DNA from: Pseudomonadota bacterium
Lineage (GTDB): Bacteria; Pseudomonadota; Alphaproteobacteria; Sphingomonadales; Sphingomonadaceae
Direction of reading: 5' to 3'
DNA: 64,000 bases
NCBI GenBank assembly: GCA_023458055.1
Contig: JAEXAW010000060.1
Span: 1 to 64,000 of the forward strand
Shown here: piece by piece, positions 18,124-26,854 of the stretch
Layout of the letters: every line of letters begins with the position of its first letter
Position numbering within the stretch: position 1 is the first letter of the stretch
The notes under the pieces: model-generated
The model's database searches: none
Seen by the model: the letters and a program-made list of their open reading frames with translations, nothing else
What the model was told of the DNA's origin: nothing
Position numbers and translations under genes: made by a program

Positions 18124-20909
18124 GCGCTTGCCCCCGCTCTCTTTCTCTTGGCCGCACCTGATCCTGCGGTCATTCTAGTATAAAGCTCGAACAGCTTTTC
18201 GAGCCGTTCGGTGTCATTCTTGAACCTACGTCCAATATAGATGCGCTCCAGCACCTCATCGTTGCGCTCATGCGCTTCGCGCAGATCGTCTGGCATTTTG
18301 CTTTCGCCGTCTTTGACCTCATAAAGGTCGGCAATGCTTGCTGGGAAATGCGCTTCCCGCGCCAGCAAGATGTCCTCCGCGCAGCGGGTCAGGTCCTCCT
18401 TATTCTTTTCGGTCAGCGTCGGCACTGGAAAGGTGTTCCACCCGAGCGTGTTCGAATACGAGAAGTCCGTTCGCATCCGCACGCAAACTGTGCCGATCCA
18501 AACCCAATGAAGGCGTGAGGCGATGAGAGCCATATTCCATAGAGGCGCATCGTAAAGCGCGTAGTTCTTATTGTTGACGGTAGTGCGGTTATCGATCAGT
18601 CCGCATGGCAAATATGGTCTGTTTTCCGAAGAAATAGCGGCGGCAACTACCGAATGAGAACGCCCAATATTCATTTCGCGCATCTGATGAGCGCGCGACG
18701 CCATGTCGTTAGCGCCCTTATCTGGGCTGGCTAATCGCATTTGGCGTACAGCCTCTATTCGTGTTTTTATGCCCGGAATGTGCATCGCCTCATCGAGGTT
18801 GGCGTCCTCGATCCAGAGGCAGTATCGTTCAATTCCTCGAATAAATTCGGCACCGCCGTAATTTTTTCTGATAAAACGATGATATTGGTCGTCGCTTAAT
18901 CCGAGCTGAAGAAGTTCATCCGCTGTCAACAGCAAATGACCTCCATCGTAAGGCATATTGCCCCTAACCATGGAGGCAAGGTCCGATATGACTGATCGCG
19001 CCGGACTGACCTCTATGTTGGGAGCGGCGACTAGATAGGCATTGATATTTTCGGCTTCTTTAACAATAGAAGCATCATTATCGGATGAAGAAAAAAGCCT
19101 TCGCAGCTTATCCGCGTGGTTCGAAATTCCAACGATGACGACCGTGACGCCAGCCTTGTGACTTGCAAGGTTCGCCCATTTGAATGATGTGTGAGCGAAA
19201 GCGATCTCATGGCCGGTGGCGAAAATCAGGGGCCATAGAATTGGCACTTGCTGGCCTTGACAAATACTATTGGTTGACACGAAAGCCGTAGCAGCATTGG
19301 TTTGCGTGCCGTAGTCTGCGGCTTTCATGAACCATCCGGCAACATAGTCGAGAGATTTCCAGCTTTTCACGCGGTGATCGAAAATGGCTTGTAAGTCCGA
19401 CTTCTGTTCGTTGTCCTGCCAAGTCGAACCTAGATATGGCGGATTGCCGCAGATATAGGTTTCACCACCCTCGTTCTCGAAGTCGATTTGTGCCTGATCG
19501 AGCGGTGTATGAAACAGGTCGTCGCCAGCCAGCTTCACACCAGTCCCTGTCGGCGGGCAGATACTCAGCCAGTCGAGCCGCAAGGCGTTGCCGCAGGTGA
19601 TCCAGTTCTGCGCGTTGAGAGGTAAAAACTCGGCAAGCGCCAGTTTTTGACCGCGATAAAGAACGTCGCACTGGAACTCGGCGATGATGAGCGCAAGGCG
19701 CGCAATTTCCGCAGGGAAGTCGCGCAACTCGATTCCGCGAAAATTGGTAAGCGGAATGTCGGAATCGCGCCCAGCTTCGCCGCGCCGCCGGTTAATCTCG
19801 GCTTCGATCTCGCGCATTTCCTTGTAGGCGATGACAAGGAAATTGCCGCTGCCGCAGGCCGGGTCAAAGACACGGATACGCGCCATGCGGTTGCGCAGAT
19901 TCAGCAGCTTGCGCCCATTGTCGCCCGCTTCCTCAAGCTGCTCGCACAGGCTGTCGAGGAACAGCGGATTGAGAACTTTCAGGATGTTTGGGCGACTGGT
20001 ATAGTGCATACCCAACGCCCCGCGTTCCTCATCGTCAGCAACAGCCTGAATCATCGAGCCGAAGATATCGGGATTGATCTGCGTCCATTTCAGGCCGCCG
20101 ATGTGCATGAGATATGATCGGGCGATGCGGCTGAAACGCGGCACTTCAAGGCTGCCTGAAAACAGGCCGCCGTTGACGTAGGGAAAAACATTCGCCCAGG
20201 AACGGATGCCGGCCGCTTCACGGTCAGCAATCGCGGTGTTCATGGCACGGAAGATTTCGGCGATCACCTCATGGGTGTTCGTCGCATCCTTGGCGCTCAT
20301 CTGATCGACGGTAGCGGTGAAGAGGCCGGTGCCGTTGAAGATGTCGGTGTCTTCGGCAAAAAAGCAAAAGATCAGCCGCGCCATAAAATGGTTCATATCT
20401 GGGCGTCGCTCGGCCTTGCTCCATTCGGGATTGTCTTTCAGCAACTCCACGTAAAGGCGATTGAGGCGGCTGGTGGCGCGAATATCGAAGGCGCTATCGC
20501 GCACCTGCTTGACGGTGCTGATTCCTGCCAACGGCAGAAAGAACCCAAAATGCTCGGGGAACTCGGAGAAGGTGCAAGCGACGGTCTCGCCGCTTTCGAT
20601 GTCCTCGGCCTCGAACACATCGCCGTCCGTAGCAAGGATGAATTGAGCCTTGGCCTTGGCTGTCGCGGGGCTGACTTTAAGGCGCGCCAACGTGGCCGCA
20701 ACATTACCTTTGGAGGCAACGGCAAGGTGGATATTGTTGCGCTGAAGGATACCGCCAACATCGGAACTATTGGAGTGTCCGTCGCGTAAGCGTTTAATTG
20801 TGGCTAGCTTGTTTCCGAACGCTTCAAGGAACTGAAACGGAAACTCTGCGGGATCAAACGGGCTTTCTGCCAGTGCCGAAACGGCTTCTTCAATTTCGAC
20901 GGCGTTCAT
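18120..20909 (-). CDS. MmeI-like class I DNA (adenine-N6 type) methyltransferase, nuclease region degenerate
   Basis: A 929-residue protein with the MmeI (type IIL) layout: helical connector with FCFFAEDTDIF (181-191) and MHYTSRPNIL, SAM motif FDPACGSGNFLV (348-359), catalytic NPPY (489-492), then a target-recognition region and a helical C-terminus ending FELYTRM. Active MmeI enzymes carry a PD-(D/E)XK nuclease in the first 150 residues. Here that region (about 45-100) has no Asp...Glu-X-Lys pattern, so the protein probably only modifies DNA. It heads a five-gene operon whose later products include two nuclease-fold proteins and two helicases, which could provide restriction in trans. Comparison with MmeI is from memory of the family. 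Confidence 0.85.
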   Translation of the reverse strand: MNAVEIEEAVSALAESPFDPAEFPFQFLEAFGNKLATIKRLRDGHSNSSDVGGILQRNNIHLAVASKGNVAATLARLKVSPATAKAKAQFILATDGDVFEAEDIESGETVACTFSEFPEHFGFFLPLAGISTVKQVRDSAFDIRATSRLNRLYVELLKDNPEWSKAERRPDMNHFMARLIFCFFAEDTDIFNGTGLFTATVDQMSAKDATNTHEVIAEIFRAMNTAIADREAAGIRSWANVFPYVNGGLFSGSLEVPRFSRIARSYLMHIGGLKWTQINPDIFGSMIQAVADDEERGALGMHYTSRPNILKVLNPLFLDSLCEQLEEAGDNGRKLLNLRNRMARIRVFDPACGSGNFLVIAYKEMREIEAEINRRRGEAGRDSDIPLTNFRGIELRDFPAEIARLALIIAEFQCDVLYRGQKLALAEFLPLNAQNWITCGNALRLDWLSICPPTGTGVKLAGDDLFHTPLDQAQIDFENEGGETYICGNPPYLGSTWQDNEQKSDLQAIFDHRVKSWKSLDYVAGWFMKAADYGTQTNAATAFVSTNSICQGQQVPILWPLIFATGHEIAFAHTSFKWANLASHKAGVTVVIVGISNHADKLRRLFSSSDNDASIVKEAENINAYLVAAPNIEVSPARSVISDLASMVRGNMPYDGGHLLLTADELLQLGLSDDQYHRFIRKNYGGAEFIRGIERYCLWIEDANLDEAMHIPGIKTRIEAVRQMRLASPDKGANDMASRAHQMREMNIGRSHSVVAAAISSENRPYLPCGLIDNRTTVNNKNYALYDAPLWNMALIASRLHWVWIGTVCVRMRTDFSYSNTLGWNTFPVPTLTEKNKEDLTRCAEDILLAREAHFPASIADLYEVKDGESKMPDDLREAHERNDEVLERIYIGRRFKNDTERLEKLFELYTRMTAGSGAAKRKRAGASA

Positions 20910-21098
20910 TATTACGCGTTTCCAAATCTCTACTATGCAAATTGAGGTTTGCGACCTTTAAGGGAAGTCTGGCGGTCGAATCCCCCCTCCCGCGCAGACA
21001 TGGTGAAGCCATAGCTGAATCATGGCAGGGTGGCTATCTTGCCACAGCGCGCAGGTAATTTTATTTCGTTGTAAGCTCAAATGCTTGGCTTATCGCGT
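20910..21098. promoter_or_regulatory. Presumed promoter region of the defence operon
   Basis: The stretch upstream of the methyltransferase start is locally AT-richer (around 20930-20960 and 21055-21070) than the surrounding genes and holds no convincing gene. It is the only non-coding space before the five overlapping genes, so the operon promoter should lie here. No clear -35/-10 pair or operator could be assigned. Confidence 0.35.
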
Positions 21099-21473
21099 CT
21101 ATCGCACCCACGGCGGTTTGAGGAAATTCCGCGCTTTGAACCGCGCGCGCAAGCGGCGGCGCGATACCTTTGCCGGTTTCGGGCTGGGTGCCATTGGCGG
21201 GGCGAGGAACATCGAGCCGAAGTCCGCGCCATCATCGGCACCCTCGGCACCGCTCCGCGATGTCGAGAAGAACGCGGAGGTGATTTCGGTATGGCTGGCG
21301 CTGCCAGCCCCGCCCTTGCCCTTCTTCGCTGGGCGAGCTGCCACGACCATGAATCGCGACACCAATGATGGGATCACGGCAAGGGTATGGCGCAAGAAGC
21401 GCGATACTGATTTCGCGGCTTGGGGCACAAGGCTGGCAATCTGCTGGATCAGCAGGCCCGGTTCCGATTGCAA
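21099..21473 (-). CDS. Small hypothetical protein downstream of relaxase
   Basis: A possible 124-residue protein starting with TTG 15 bp after the relaxase stop, in the same direction. It has an amphipathic or hydrophobic N-terminal third (IASLVPQAAKSVSRF and LAVIPSLVSRFMV) and a basic C-terminus rich in Arg and Lys. No family is recognised. The rare start codon and lack of a clear ribosome site make it uncertain; the space between relaxase and defence operon is otherwise empty. Confidence 0.35.
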   Translation of the reverse strand: MQSEPGLLIQQIASLVPQAAKSVSRFLRHTLAVIPSLVSRFMVVAARPAKKGKGGAGSASHTEITSAFFSTSRSGAEGADDGADFGSMFLAPPMAPSPKPAKVSRRRLRARFKARNFLKPPWVR

Positions 21474-21487
21474 GAAGCGCGAGCCCG

Positions 21488-22933
21488 TCAGCGTGCGCGG
21501 GGATCGCGCTCCGGCCCTTCGCGGTCCATGGTCAAGGCATCCCTGCGGCGCTGCTCGTATTCGCGCTCAAGCGCGATTGCGCGCTGCTCGTCCTCGACGC
21601 GCCGTTTGAGGTCGCGGGACTGCTCGTCCAACAGGTCAGCGCGCTCGCGTCCTTGCCGATCAACAAGCGTGTCGATTTCTGCACGCTGGGCAGCGTTGAG
21701 GCCGGACACCATGATGCGCACCTCATCATTGCGGCGATCCTCCGCATCGCGGGCGCGCTCGGCCTCATCGGCTAGACGCTGACGGCGCGCCTCCTCGTCC
21801 ACGGTTTCGCGGATGGTGCGGATCAGGCGGGTGATCCCGCCCGGTTCCTGCGGGCGTTCTTTGATCGCGCGCTGCGCCTGTTCCTGCGCGAATGAAAGGA
21901 TGGCCTTGTCGGCGGCGGCTTGCTGGTTCTCCTGCAAGGTTTCGACCTCGCGGGCGTGACGCAGCTCCTGCTCTTTCAGCTCGGTGCTGTGACGCTCGAT
22001 GATCGCGCGGCGTAGCGAGGCGACGCGCTCGCGGTCAGCCTCGGACTCTTGCGGCGGGATATTGTCGCGCTCGGGTGTGGAAGGTTCAGGCTGATCCTCT
22101 TCTGGCGTTGGCTTCGCACGGGTGGCTTCGCGGATGGCGGCGCGGGCCTCCTTCACGCTGGGCAGCAATTCAGGGTCGATGTCGGCCATGAAGGCGCGCA
22201 AGTCTTTGGCCTTCACGCCGGGAAGCTGGCGGCCAAGGCTGTGGGCTTTGGCATCGTCATCAAGGATCACGAAGTCGCGGCGGTCGCCGCGCGCCAGCAC
22301 ATAGCCCGCATCCTCCAGCGCGGCCTTGAACGCGGGGCCACTATCGCTGGCCTCATAAAGCGCCGTGACCTGCGCCTTGCGCTCGCGGTGGTCGATGCCG
22401 CCGCGTTCGCGCTGTTGCCATTCGTCGTGGTTGACCTCGGCGGTAGGAAACTCGGGCTGGGCGTCGCGGTCACGCTTGGCGTGCTTGCCGGGAACATGCT
22501 CATGCCCGAACTCTTGTTCCATGCGCAGGCTGGCGCGTTCGTGGGCCTGATAATTCATGCTGTCGGAGCGCAAGGTCATGGTGTCCATGTCGGCGCGTGC
22601 CCAGACAACATGGATATGCTCGCGCCCGTTCTTTTCGTGCATCACGACGGCACGGGGTTGGCCCTGAAGGCCAAGCTCCTCCTCCAAAATGTCTACCGCC
22701 CGCATCCACTGCTGCGGGGTCATTTCATATTTGGCGTCGGGGTCGATATTGGCATGGTAGAGGCCGAGTTTGCCTTTGGTGGCGAGGGTGTAGGTCTGCC
22801 AGTCGCGGAAGGCTTCGGCGGGCGTTCCTGCGGAATCCAGTTGCAGGATTTCGATGCGCTCGTTGGTATCGGCGCGGCCAAGGTGTTGGGCGAGCTGGCT
22901 AGCGCCCGCCCGGCTTTTTCCCTTGATGATCAC
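21488..22933 (-). CDS. MobP/VirD2-type relaxase
   Basis: A 481-residue relaxase expected to nick oriT and pilot the transferred strand. The N-terminus IIKGKSRAGASQLAQHL and the metal-binding EHIHVVWARAD (His106, His108) with LYHANID before it form the relaxase core. Residues from about 320 to 470 are a long charged coiled coil. Translation is placed at GTG 22933 preceded by GGAGA; the longer in-frame start at 23020 lies inside mobC and gives a non-homologous tail. It overlaps mobC by 35 bp. Together with MobC and the coupling protein it makes the element mobilizable. Confidence 0.85.
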   Translation of the reverse strand: MIIKGKSRAGASQLAQHLGRADTNERIEILQLDSAGTPAEAFRDWQTYTLATKGKLGLYHANIDPDAKYEMTPQQWMRAVDILEEELGLQGQPRAVVMHEKNGREHIHVVWARADMDTMTLRSDSMNYQAHERASLRMEQEFGHEHVPGKHAKRDRDAQPEFPTAEVNHDEWQQRERGGIDHRERKAQVTALYEASDSGPAFKAALEDAGYVLARGDRRDFVILDDDAKAHSLGRQLPGVKAKDLRAFMADIDPELLPSVKEARAAIREATRAKPTPEEDQPEPSTPERDNIPPQESEADRERVASLRRAIIERHSTELKEQELRHAREVETLQENQQAAADKAILSFAQEQAQRAIKERPQEPGGITRLIRTIRETVDEEARRQRLADEAERARDAEDRRNDEVRIMVSGLNAAQRAEIDTLVDRQGRERADLLDEQSRDLKRRVEDEQRAIALEREYEQRRRDALTMDREGPERDPRAR

Positions 22934-23291
22934 CGGCGTTCTCCATGCCGAGGGCTTCATAGATCGCGCCGACCACAGCGTGGTATTCGTGCAGGGCATC
23001 GCGCAGCACGGGTACATCAATGTCGATGCCGAGATTGGTGTTGCGGGCGATCTGGTTGAGGTTGTTGCCGACGCGGTTCATGGCAGCCATAAGCTGCGCA
23101 AGGGCGGCATGTTCGATGGGGCGACGGCGACGCGCACGGGGGCCAGCTTCGTTGAGGCCAGCAGCACGGGCAAACGCTCCGACTGCGAGGCCAGCACGCG
23201 AAGCCCGTTCCTGATACCGGGCGTATTCTTCGTCGGTCACACGGAACGTAATGAGGCGCTTCCGTTGCCGTTTGTCACTTCCTGTCGCCAC
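22899..23291 (-). CDS. mobC: MobC-like relaxosome accessory protein
   Basis: A 130-residue protein starting at GTG 23291 after a strong AGGAGGG site. The N-terminal KRQRKRLITFRVTDEEYAR is a ribbon-helix-helix-like DNA-binding segment. The second half carries AAMNRVGNNLNQIARNTN, the hallmark of the MobC/plasmid mobilisation relaxosome family, followed by a helix. It should bind oriT and help the relaxase melt and nick DNA. A longer upstream frame runs through the hairpin array but lacks family sequence. Gene order is coupling protein, non-coding hairpin region, mobC, relaxase. Confidence 0.82.
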   Translation of the reverse strand: MATGSDKRQRKRLITFRVTDEEYARYQERASRAGLAVGAFARAAGLNEAGPRARRRRPIEHAALAQLMAAMNRVGNNLNQIARNTNLGIDIDVPVLRDALHEYHAVVGAIYEALGMENAGDHQGKKPGGR

Positions 23292-23656
23292 CCGCCCTCC
23301 TGTTATGAAGGGTCCAAGGCACCGCCTTGGTCGGTTGCAGGCGCGAAATGCCTGCCGGGGGGCCGGGGTTCGCAATCCCCGGTCTGGGTTCCAAGGGGCA
23401 TGAAAGCCCTTTGGTTGTGGCCGCTGCAATCAGCGGTCGGTGGGTTTCCAAGGGAGCGCGAAAGCTCCTTTGGAGGGATGACGAACAGATGCGGGGGGCG
23501 CATATGTTCATCATCCCGGTCCAGGGTGCATGGGGAGGGAAATCCCCTGCTCTGGAGGTTCCACAGGAGGGCACGAAGGCTCTCCTTGGTCGGGGATGCA
23601 ACGGGGTCGAAGAACCCCTTGCCAAGGCGCGCGGTAATACCGCGCATGGCTTGCAT
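23292..23656 (-). repeat. Array of eleven consecutive stem-loops upstream of mobC
   Basis: Stem-loops are seen at 23314-23330, 23337-23355, 23363-23382, 23391-23414, 23421-23436, 23448-23473, 23476-23516, 23532-23547, 23561-23589, 23603-23618 and 23621-23650. Several share a plan: a CCAAGG-type outer stem, a GC clamp and a six-base loop such as ATGAAA, GCGAAA or ACGAAG. The distance between units is about 25-40 bp. Loops read TTTCGC-like on the minus strand, in which the array would be the mobC 5' leader. An open frame of 117 codons (23656 to 23303, with an AGGAG site) also crosses it, so a structured mRNA encoding a peptide cannot be excluded. Confidence 0.65.
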
Positions 23657-23770
23657 CTCCTGTTATTAGCATAACATGAGTTTGTGCAACTGTGAATTGT
23701 TAGGGGGATACGGGGTGCAGTTAGCGTAGTGGTTTAAGGCTATGGCGCATACGCTTGTATGCGACTGATC
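23657..23770. other. Candidate origin of transfer region
   Basis: Between the coupling-protein gene and mobC are two clean inverted repeats, GTTAT-TAGC-ATAAC (23661-23674) and CGCATAC-gctt-GTATGCG (23746-23763), in locally AT-richer DNA. oriT in mob systems commonly sits just upstream of mobC and contains such repeats next to the nick. No nic consensus was recognised, so the assignment rests on position and symmetry. Confidence 0.35.
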
Positions 23771-23894
23771 TTGCCGTGTCGCCAATTCTGCGCCTTGGGC
23801 GTCCGCCACCATCCCGTTGGAGACCAGCGACGGACAACATCATTAGAGCAGATTCGCCCGGAAATTTCCTTGCGTGTTGTGATGCGGCACGTTG

Positions 23895-26315
23895 CTACTT
23901 CGCGTCCTGTTCCTGCCCGTCCGCACCCTGCCTGTAGGGGTTGGGGTCGATCACCAAGGGGTGCGAATAATAGAGCTGCATCGCCCCTTCCCGATACGGC
24001 AGGAACTCATCTCGGATAGCCCAATAGCCCACACCCCATACCTGAAACGGACGCCCGGCGGGCGGTAACACAATGGCCTTCTCCCGTCCGAGCTGCATCA
24101 CCTCGTCAGGGGTGAGCAAGGCGCGGCCCATCTCGCCATATGCCTTGCCGCTGGTGGGTTCGCCCTGTCCTGTCTGCCCTTCGTTCACCGTTGCGGTGCC
24201 GACGGTGCGCTGGCCAAGGGTGTCGGAGACATACTTGGCTGTGTCGTAGTCGCGCACGTTGCACAGCCATTTCCAGCCACAGTTGGCAAGGATCGTGCGC
24301 GACTGCTCGCCGTAGGTCGCTTTGAGCTGCCCCATGTCCTGCACGATCAGCGTATAGTCGAGGCCATAGCCGCTCATGGTGGCAAGGTCGGTCGGCAGGT
24401 CGGGGATCCTCCCAAGCGCCGGTAGCTCGTCAATCAGCATCATGCCGCGTATCTGCCCGCGCGGCTTGGCCGTGCGGAAGGCATGGGCGAATGCGGCGAG
24501 CATGAGACGCAGCCATGTCGCCTGCGCCTTCATGCGGTCGGGCGGGATCACCAAAAATACCGTTTCCGACCTGTGCGGGAACGTGCGCAAATCGAAGTCG
24601 GAGGTTGCAGATGTTGCTTCTTTTAGGCGCTCGTCGCTGATGAAGCGCGTGGCCTCGGCCAGCGTCCGCTGGATCGCAGGCAGGTCACGAGAGTCCCCGC
24701 CAGACAGGAACGGGCCGATGTTCTCGGCGATCGCGCCGCCATAGGCGGTGCTGGCCGCCATCGGGACGAAGAATTCCTGTTGCAGCCGGTCGAGCGGCAG
24801 AGTGACGATCTGGCGCACCCGCGCCAGCGTTTTTCGTTCGCGGTCGCTGTCGTTGTCGGCCAGCCAGAGAAGCACGGCGGTCAGGATCGCTGTGGCATTG
24901 CCTTCCCAATAGCTGCTGTCCTTGCCTTCGCTTCGCACACAGATGCTCTCGGCCATTGTGTGCGCGATGCTGACCGCATCGGGATCGCCGCGCCGGATCG
25001 CGTCGAGCGGATTATAGTGTGACGTTGGCAAACCGCGCTTTGCCAGTTCATCGTCCAGCACCCCCCACGGGTTGAGGACATGGACCTTGTGACCGGGGAG
25101 TGATGCGCGCTGCCTTCCCGCGATGGCAGCGTTCTCGCCCTTGGGGTCGATCACCAGCATTGAGCCATCATAGCGCAGCAGCGTCGGCACGATGATGTGG
25201 GTGCCTTTGCCGGTTCGTGTCGGGGCCATAATGAGGGTATGCGCTTCGGGCTTGGTGAACACGGGCGCGGTTTTGACCTGCCCATCGGCATGATGCGGCC
25301 ACGCATATTTGCCAAGGAACACGCCAAACAACGGTTCGAGCGGATGAACATTCATGTTCATCGCGCCCCATGTGGCGGAGCCGTGATTGTCGGTCAGTGG
25401 AGGGCGGCTACCGCCCTGATTGTTTCGGGTGAACATCATGCTGATGAGGATCAGCACCAGCAGTATTGCGCCGATGATCGGCACCAGCGTTCGATAGCTC
25501 ACGCCATCTTTTTCGATCTCCCGCGCGCGTTCAGCGGCTTCGCGTTGCTCGCGAAGTTGCGCCTGATACTGCTTATGCCCGGCGCGGCTCCCACCGACTC
25601 CGGTGGTGTCAACGAAACGCTCGCGGAAACCCTCGGGGAAATAAAGCGTTGCTGTGTCCTGCGCGCGTTCAAGATCGTGCTCGTAGTGAACGCGTGTACG
25701 GTTAAACGTCTCTGCCCGCGTTGTGCACCAGAACTGCCAGCGCGCGCATGTGTCCGTGAAGGTCGCCTGCATCCGGTCACGCAGGTCGTGGAAGTGCAGC
25801 CAGTAGCGGGCGTGCAGTTGCGCCACATCTGCGGGCCAGCGATCTTTATCAGTGGCTCCCGTTGGCCCCTGCAATCCTTCAAGGGCGTTGGCAAGCATCG
25901 CCATACGGCCCGCCTGCCTTCCCGCAAGCTCAACGTCGCTGACGCCGTTCGAGGCGGTGGCAAGATCGGCGCGCACACGCTGCGGGTCGGGAAAGCTGCG
26001 CAAATAATCGGTGCGTGGCTGCGCGCCGATGGTGCGGTTGGCCCGGCGCTGCGCCTCCTGCCGGATGGCGCGGCCTTGCCCTGTCCGATCTGCTGCTGCG
26101 TAGTTCTCGGAAAGCCGCTGCCGACTGAGGGTAAGCTTGTCGGCGGCAAAATCGTCAGGCACGTCGGCTCGGGCACGCTCGCGCTCGATCAGCGCGATGT
26201 CCGTCAGCGCATAGGTGATCCCACGGGTGATCTGGGCACGGTCTTGGGCGTGGCTGGCGACGGGCCAGGCAAGGCAGAAGGCGATCAACAGCCAAAGACG
26301 AGCAATGCGATTCAA
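23895..26315 (-). CDS. VirD4/TraG-type conjugative coupling protein
   Basis: An 806-residue type IV coupling protein. A hydrophobic signal-like N-terminus (LWLLIAFCLAWPVASHA) is followed by about 250 residues that are probably periplasmic, a membrane helix (IIGAILLVLILISMMF) near residue 285, and the cytoplasmic ATPase with Walker A PTRTGKG (365-371) and Walker B MMLIDELPALG. It would dock the relaxosome onto a secretion channel. TTG 26315 is preferred because AGGA precedes it; another TTG at 26333 adds six residues. The long extracytoplasmic stretch before the ATPase is larger than in classical VirD4. No channel genes are present in the element. Confidence 0.85.
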   Translation of the reverse strand: MNRIARLWLLIAFCLAWPVASHAQDRAQITRGITYALTDIALIERERARADVPDDFAADKLTLSRQRLSENYAAADRTGQGRAIRQEAQRRANRTIGAQPRTDYLRSFPDPQRVRADLATASNGVSDVELAGRQAGRMAMLANALEGLQGPTGATDKDRWPADVAQLHARYWLHFHDLRDRMQATFTDTCARWQFWCTTRAETFNRTRVHYEHDLERAQDTATLYFPEGFRERFVDTTGVGGSRAGHKQYQAQLREQREAAERAREIEKDGVSYRTLVPIIGAILLVLILISMMFTRNNQGGSRPPLTDNHGSATWGAMNMNVHPLEPLFGVFLGKYAWPHHADGQVKTAPVFTKPEAHTLIMAPTRTGKGTHIIVPTLLRYDGSMLVIDPKGENAAIAGRQRASLPGHKVHVLNPWGVLDDELAKRGLPTSHYNPLDAIRRGDPDAVSIAHTMAESICVRSEGKDSSYWEGNATAILTAVLLWLADNDSDRERKTLARVRQIVTLPLDRLQQEFFVPMAASTAYGGAIAENIGPFLSGGDSRDLPAIQRTLAEATRFISDERLKEATSATSDFDLRTFPHRSETVFLVIPPDRMKAQATWLRLMLAAFAHAFRTAKPRGQIRGMMLIDELPALGRIPDLPTDLATMSGYGLDYTLIVQDMGQLKATYGEQSRTILANCGWKWLCNVRDYDTAKYVSDTLGQRTVGTATVNEGQTGQGEPTSGKAYGEMGRALLTPDEVMQLGREKAIVLPPAGRPFQVWGVGYWAIRDEFLPYREGAMQLYYSHPLVIDPNPYRQGADGQEQDAK

Positions 26316-26597
26316 GCAGTTCCTAACGCACAAGGTTCAGGCTCTCTTTTCAGCGTCATTTTTGTGTTTGTTCAAGACTTTCTGATGCGGGTGCCAAGGT
26401 GCGGCACATTTTCTCCCTGTGCCGACGCCACACGGGCCTTCTTCATGGGCATCCTTGCAGGGGATTTGCCTTTTGGGCCGCAAGCCACTTCGCGGCTTCT
26501 CCGCTGCGCTCCGCCAAGTGCGGCCAAGGCAAACGCCCTGCTCCCTGTCTGCCATGAAGGCCCGCGATGGTCGCGGCTACAGACTGGGAGAAAAATC

Positions 26598-26804
26598 ATG
26601 TCGCTCTTTATCACCCCCGCTGAACTCGTTGGCATGAACGAACAGGAACTCCGTACTCTCTACGGTCGCCTTCTGAACGATCTGCGCCGTAACCCGCAGT
26701 CTCGCTTCTTGACCTCTGACGTTCACGTTTCTCTGCGCCACGTCGAGCAGGCTTTGGCCCGCGTTGCGCAACGCCCTCGTCCCCCGCAGGGTCCGCGCTT
26801 CTGA
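26598..26804 (+). CDS. Small hypothetical protein
   Basis: A 68-residue protein beginning MSLFITPAELVGMNEQELR after a GGGAG site 6-7 bases upstream. It is helical and basic with no cysteine motif or membrane helix. It is the only rightward gene in this part of the element, divergent from the coupling-protein gene, from which it is separated by 282 bp of GC-rich hairpin-forming sequence. No function is assigned. Confidence 0.6.
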   Translation: MSLFITPAELVGMNEQELRTLYGRLLNDLRRNPQSRFLTSDVHVSLRHVEQALARVAQRPRPPQGPRF

Positions 26805-26854
26805 CGGAAGTGCAAGGCGACGCGCCGCCGACATCGCCGGCGGCGCGCGCTGGC

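Noticed and set aside
20975..21000. GGTCGAATCCCCCCTCCCGC, which resembles a tRNA or tmRNA 3' end
   Set aside because: No T-stem pairing, no upstream tRNA body and no matching second copy were found, so it is not supported as an att remnant.
23292..23656. Hairpin array taken as a CRISPR
   Set aside because: Units are palindromes of differing sequence and length without constant repeats and variable spacers, and there are no cas genes.
23292..23656. Hairpin array taken as a retron or integron attC array
   Set aside because: No reverse transcriptase or integron integrase is nearby, and the stems lack attC core sites.
25197..26804. A 535-codon rightward frame covering the coupling protein gene
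   Set aside because: Only its last 68 codons, after a good ribosome site at 26587, look like a real protein; the rest is antisense to the coupling protein.
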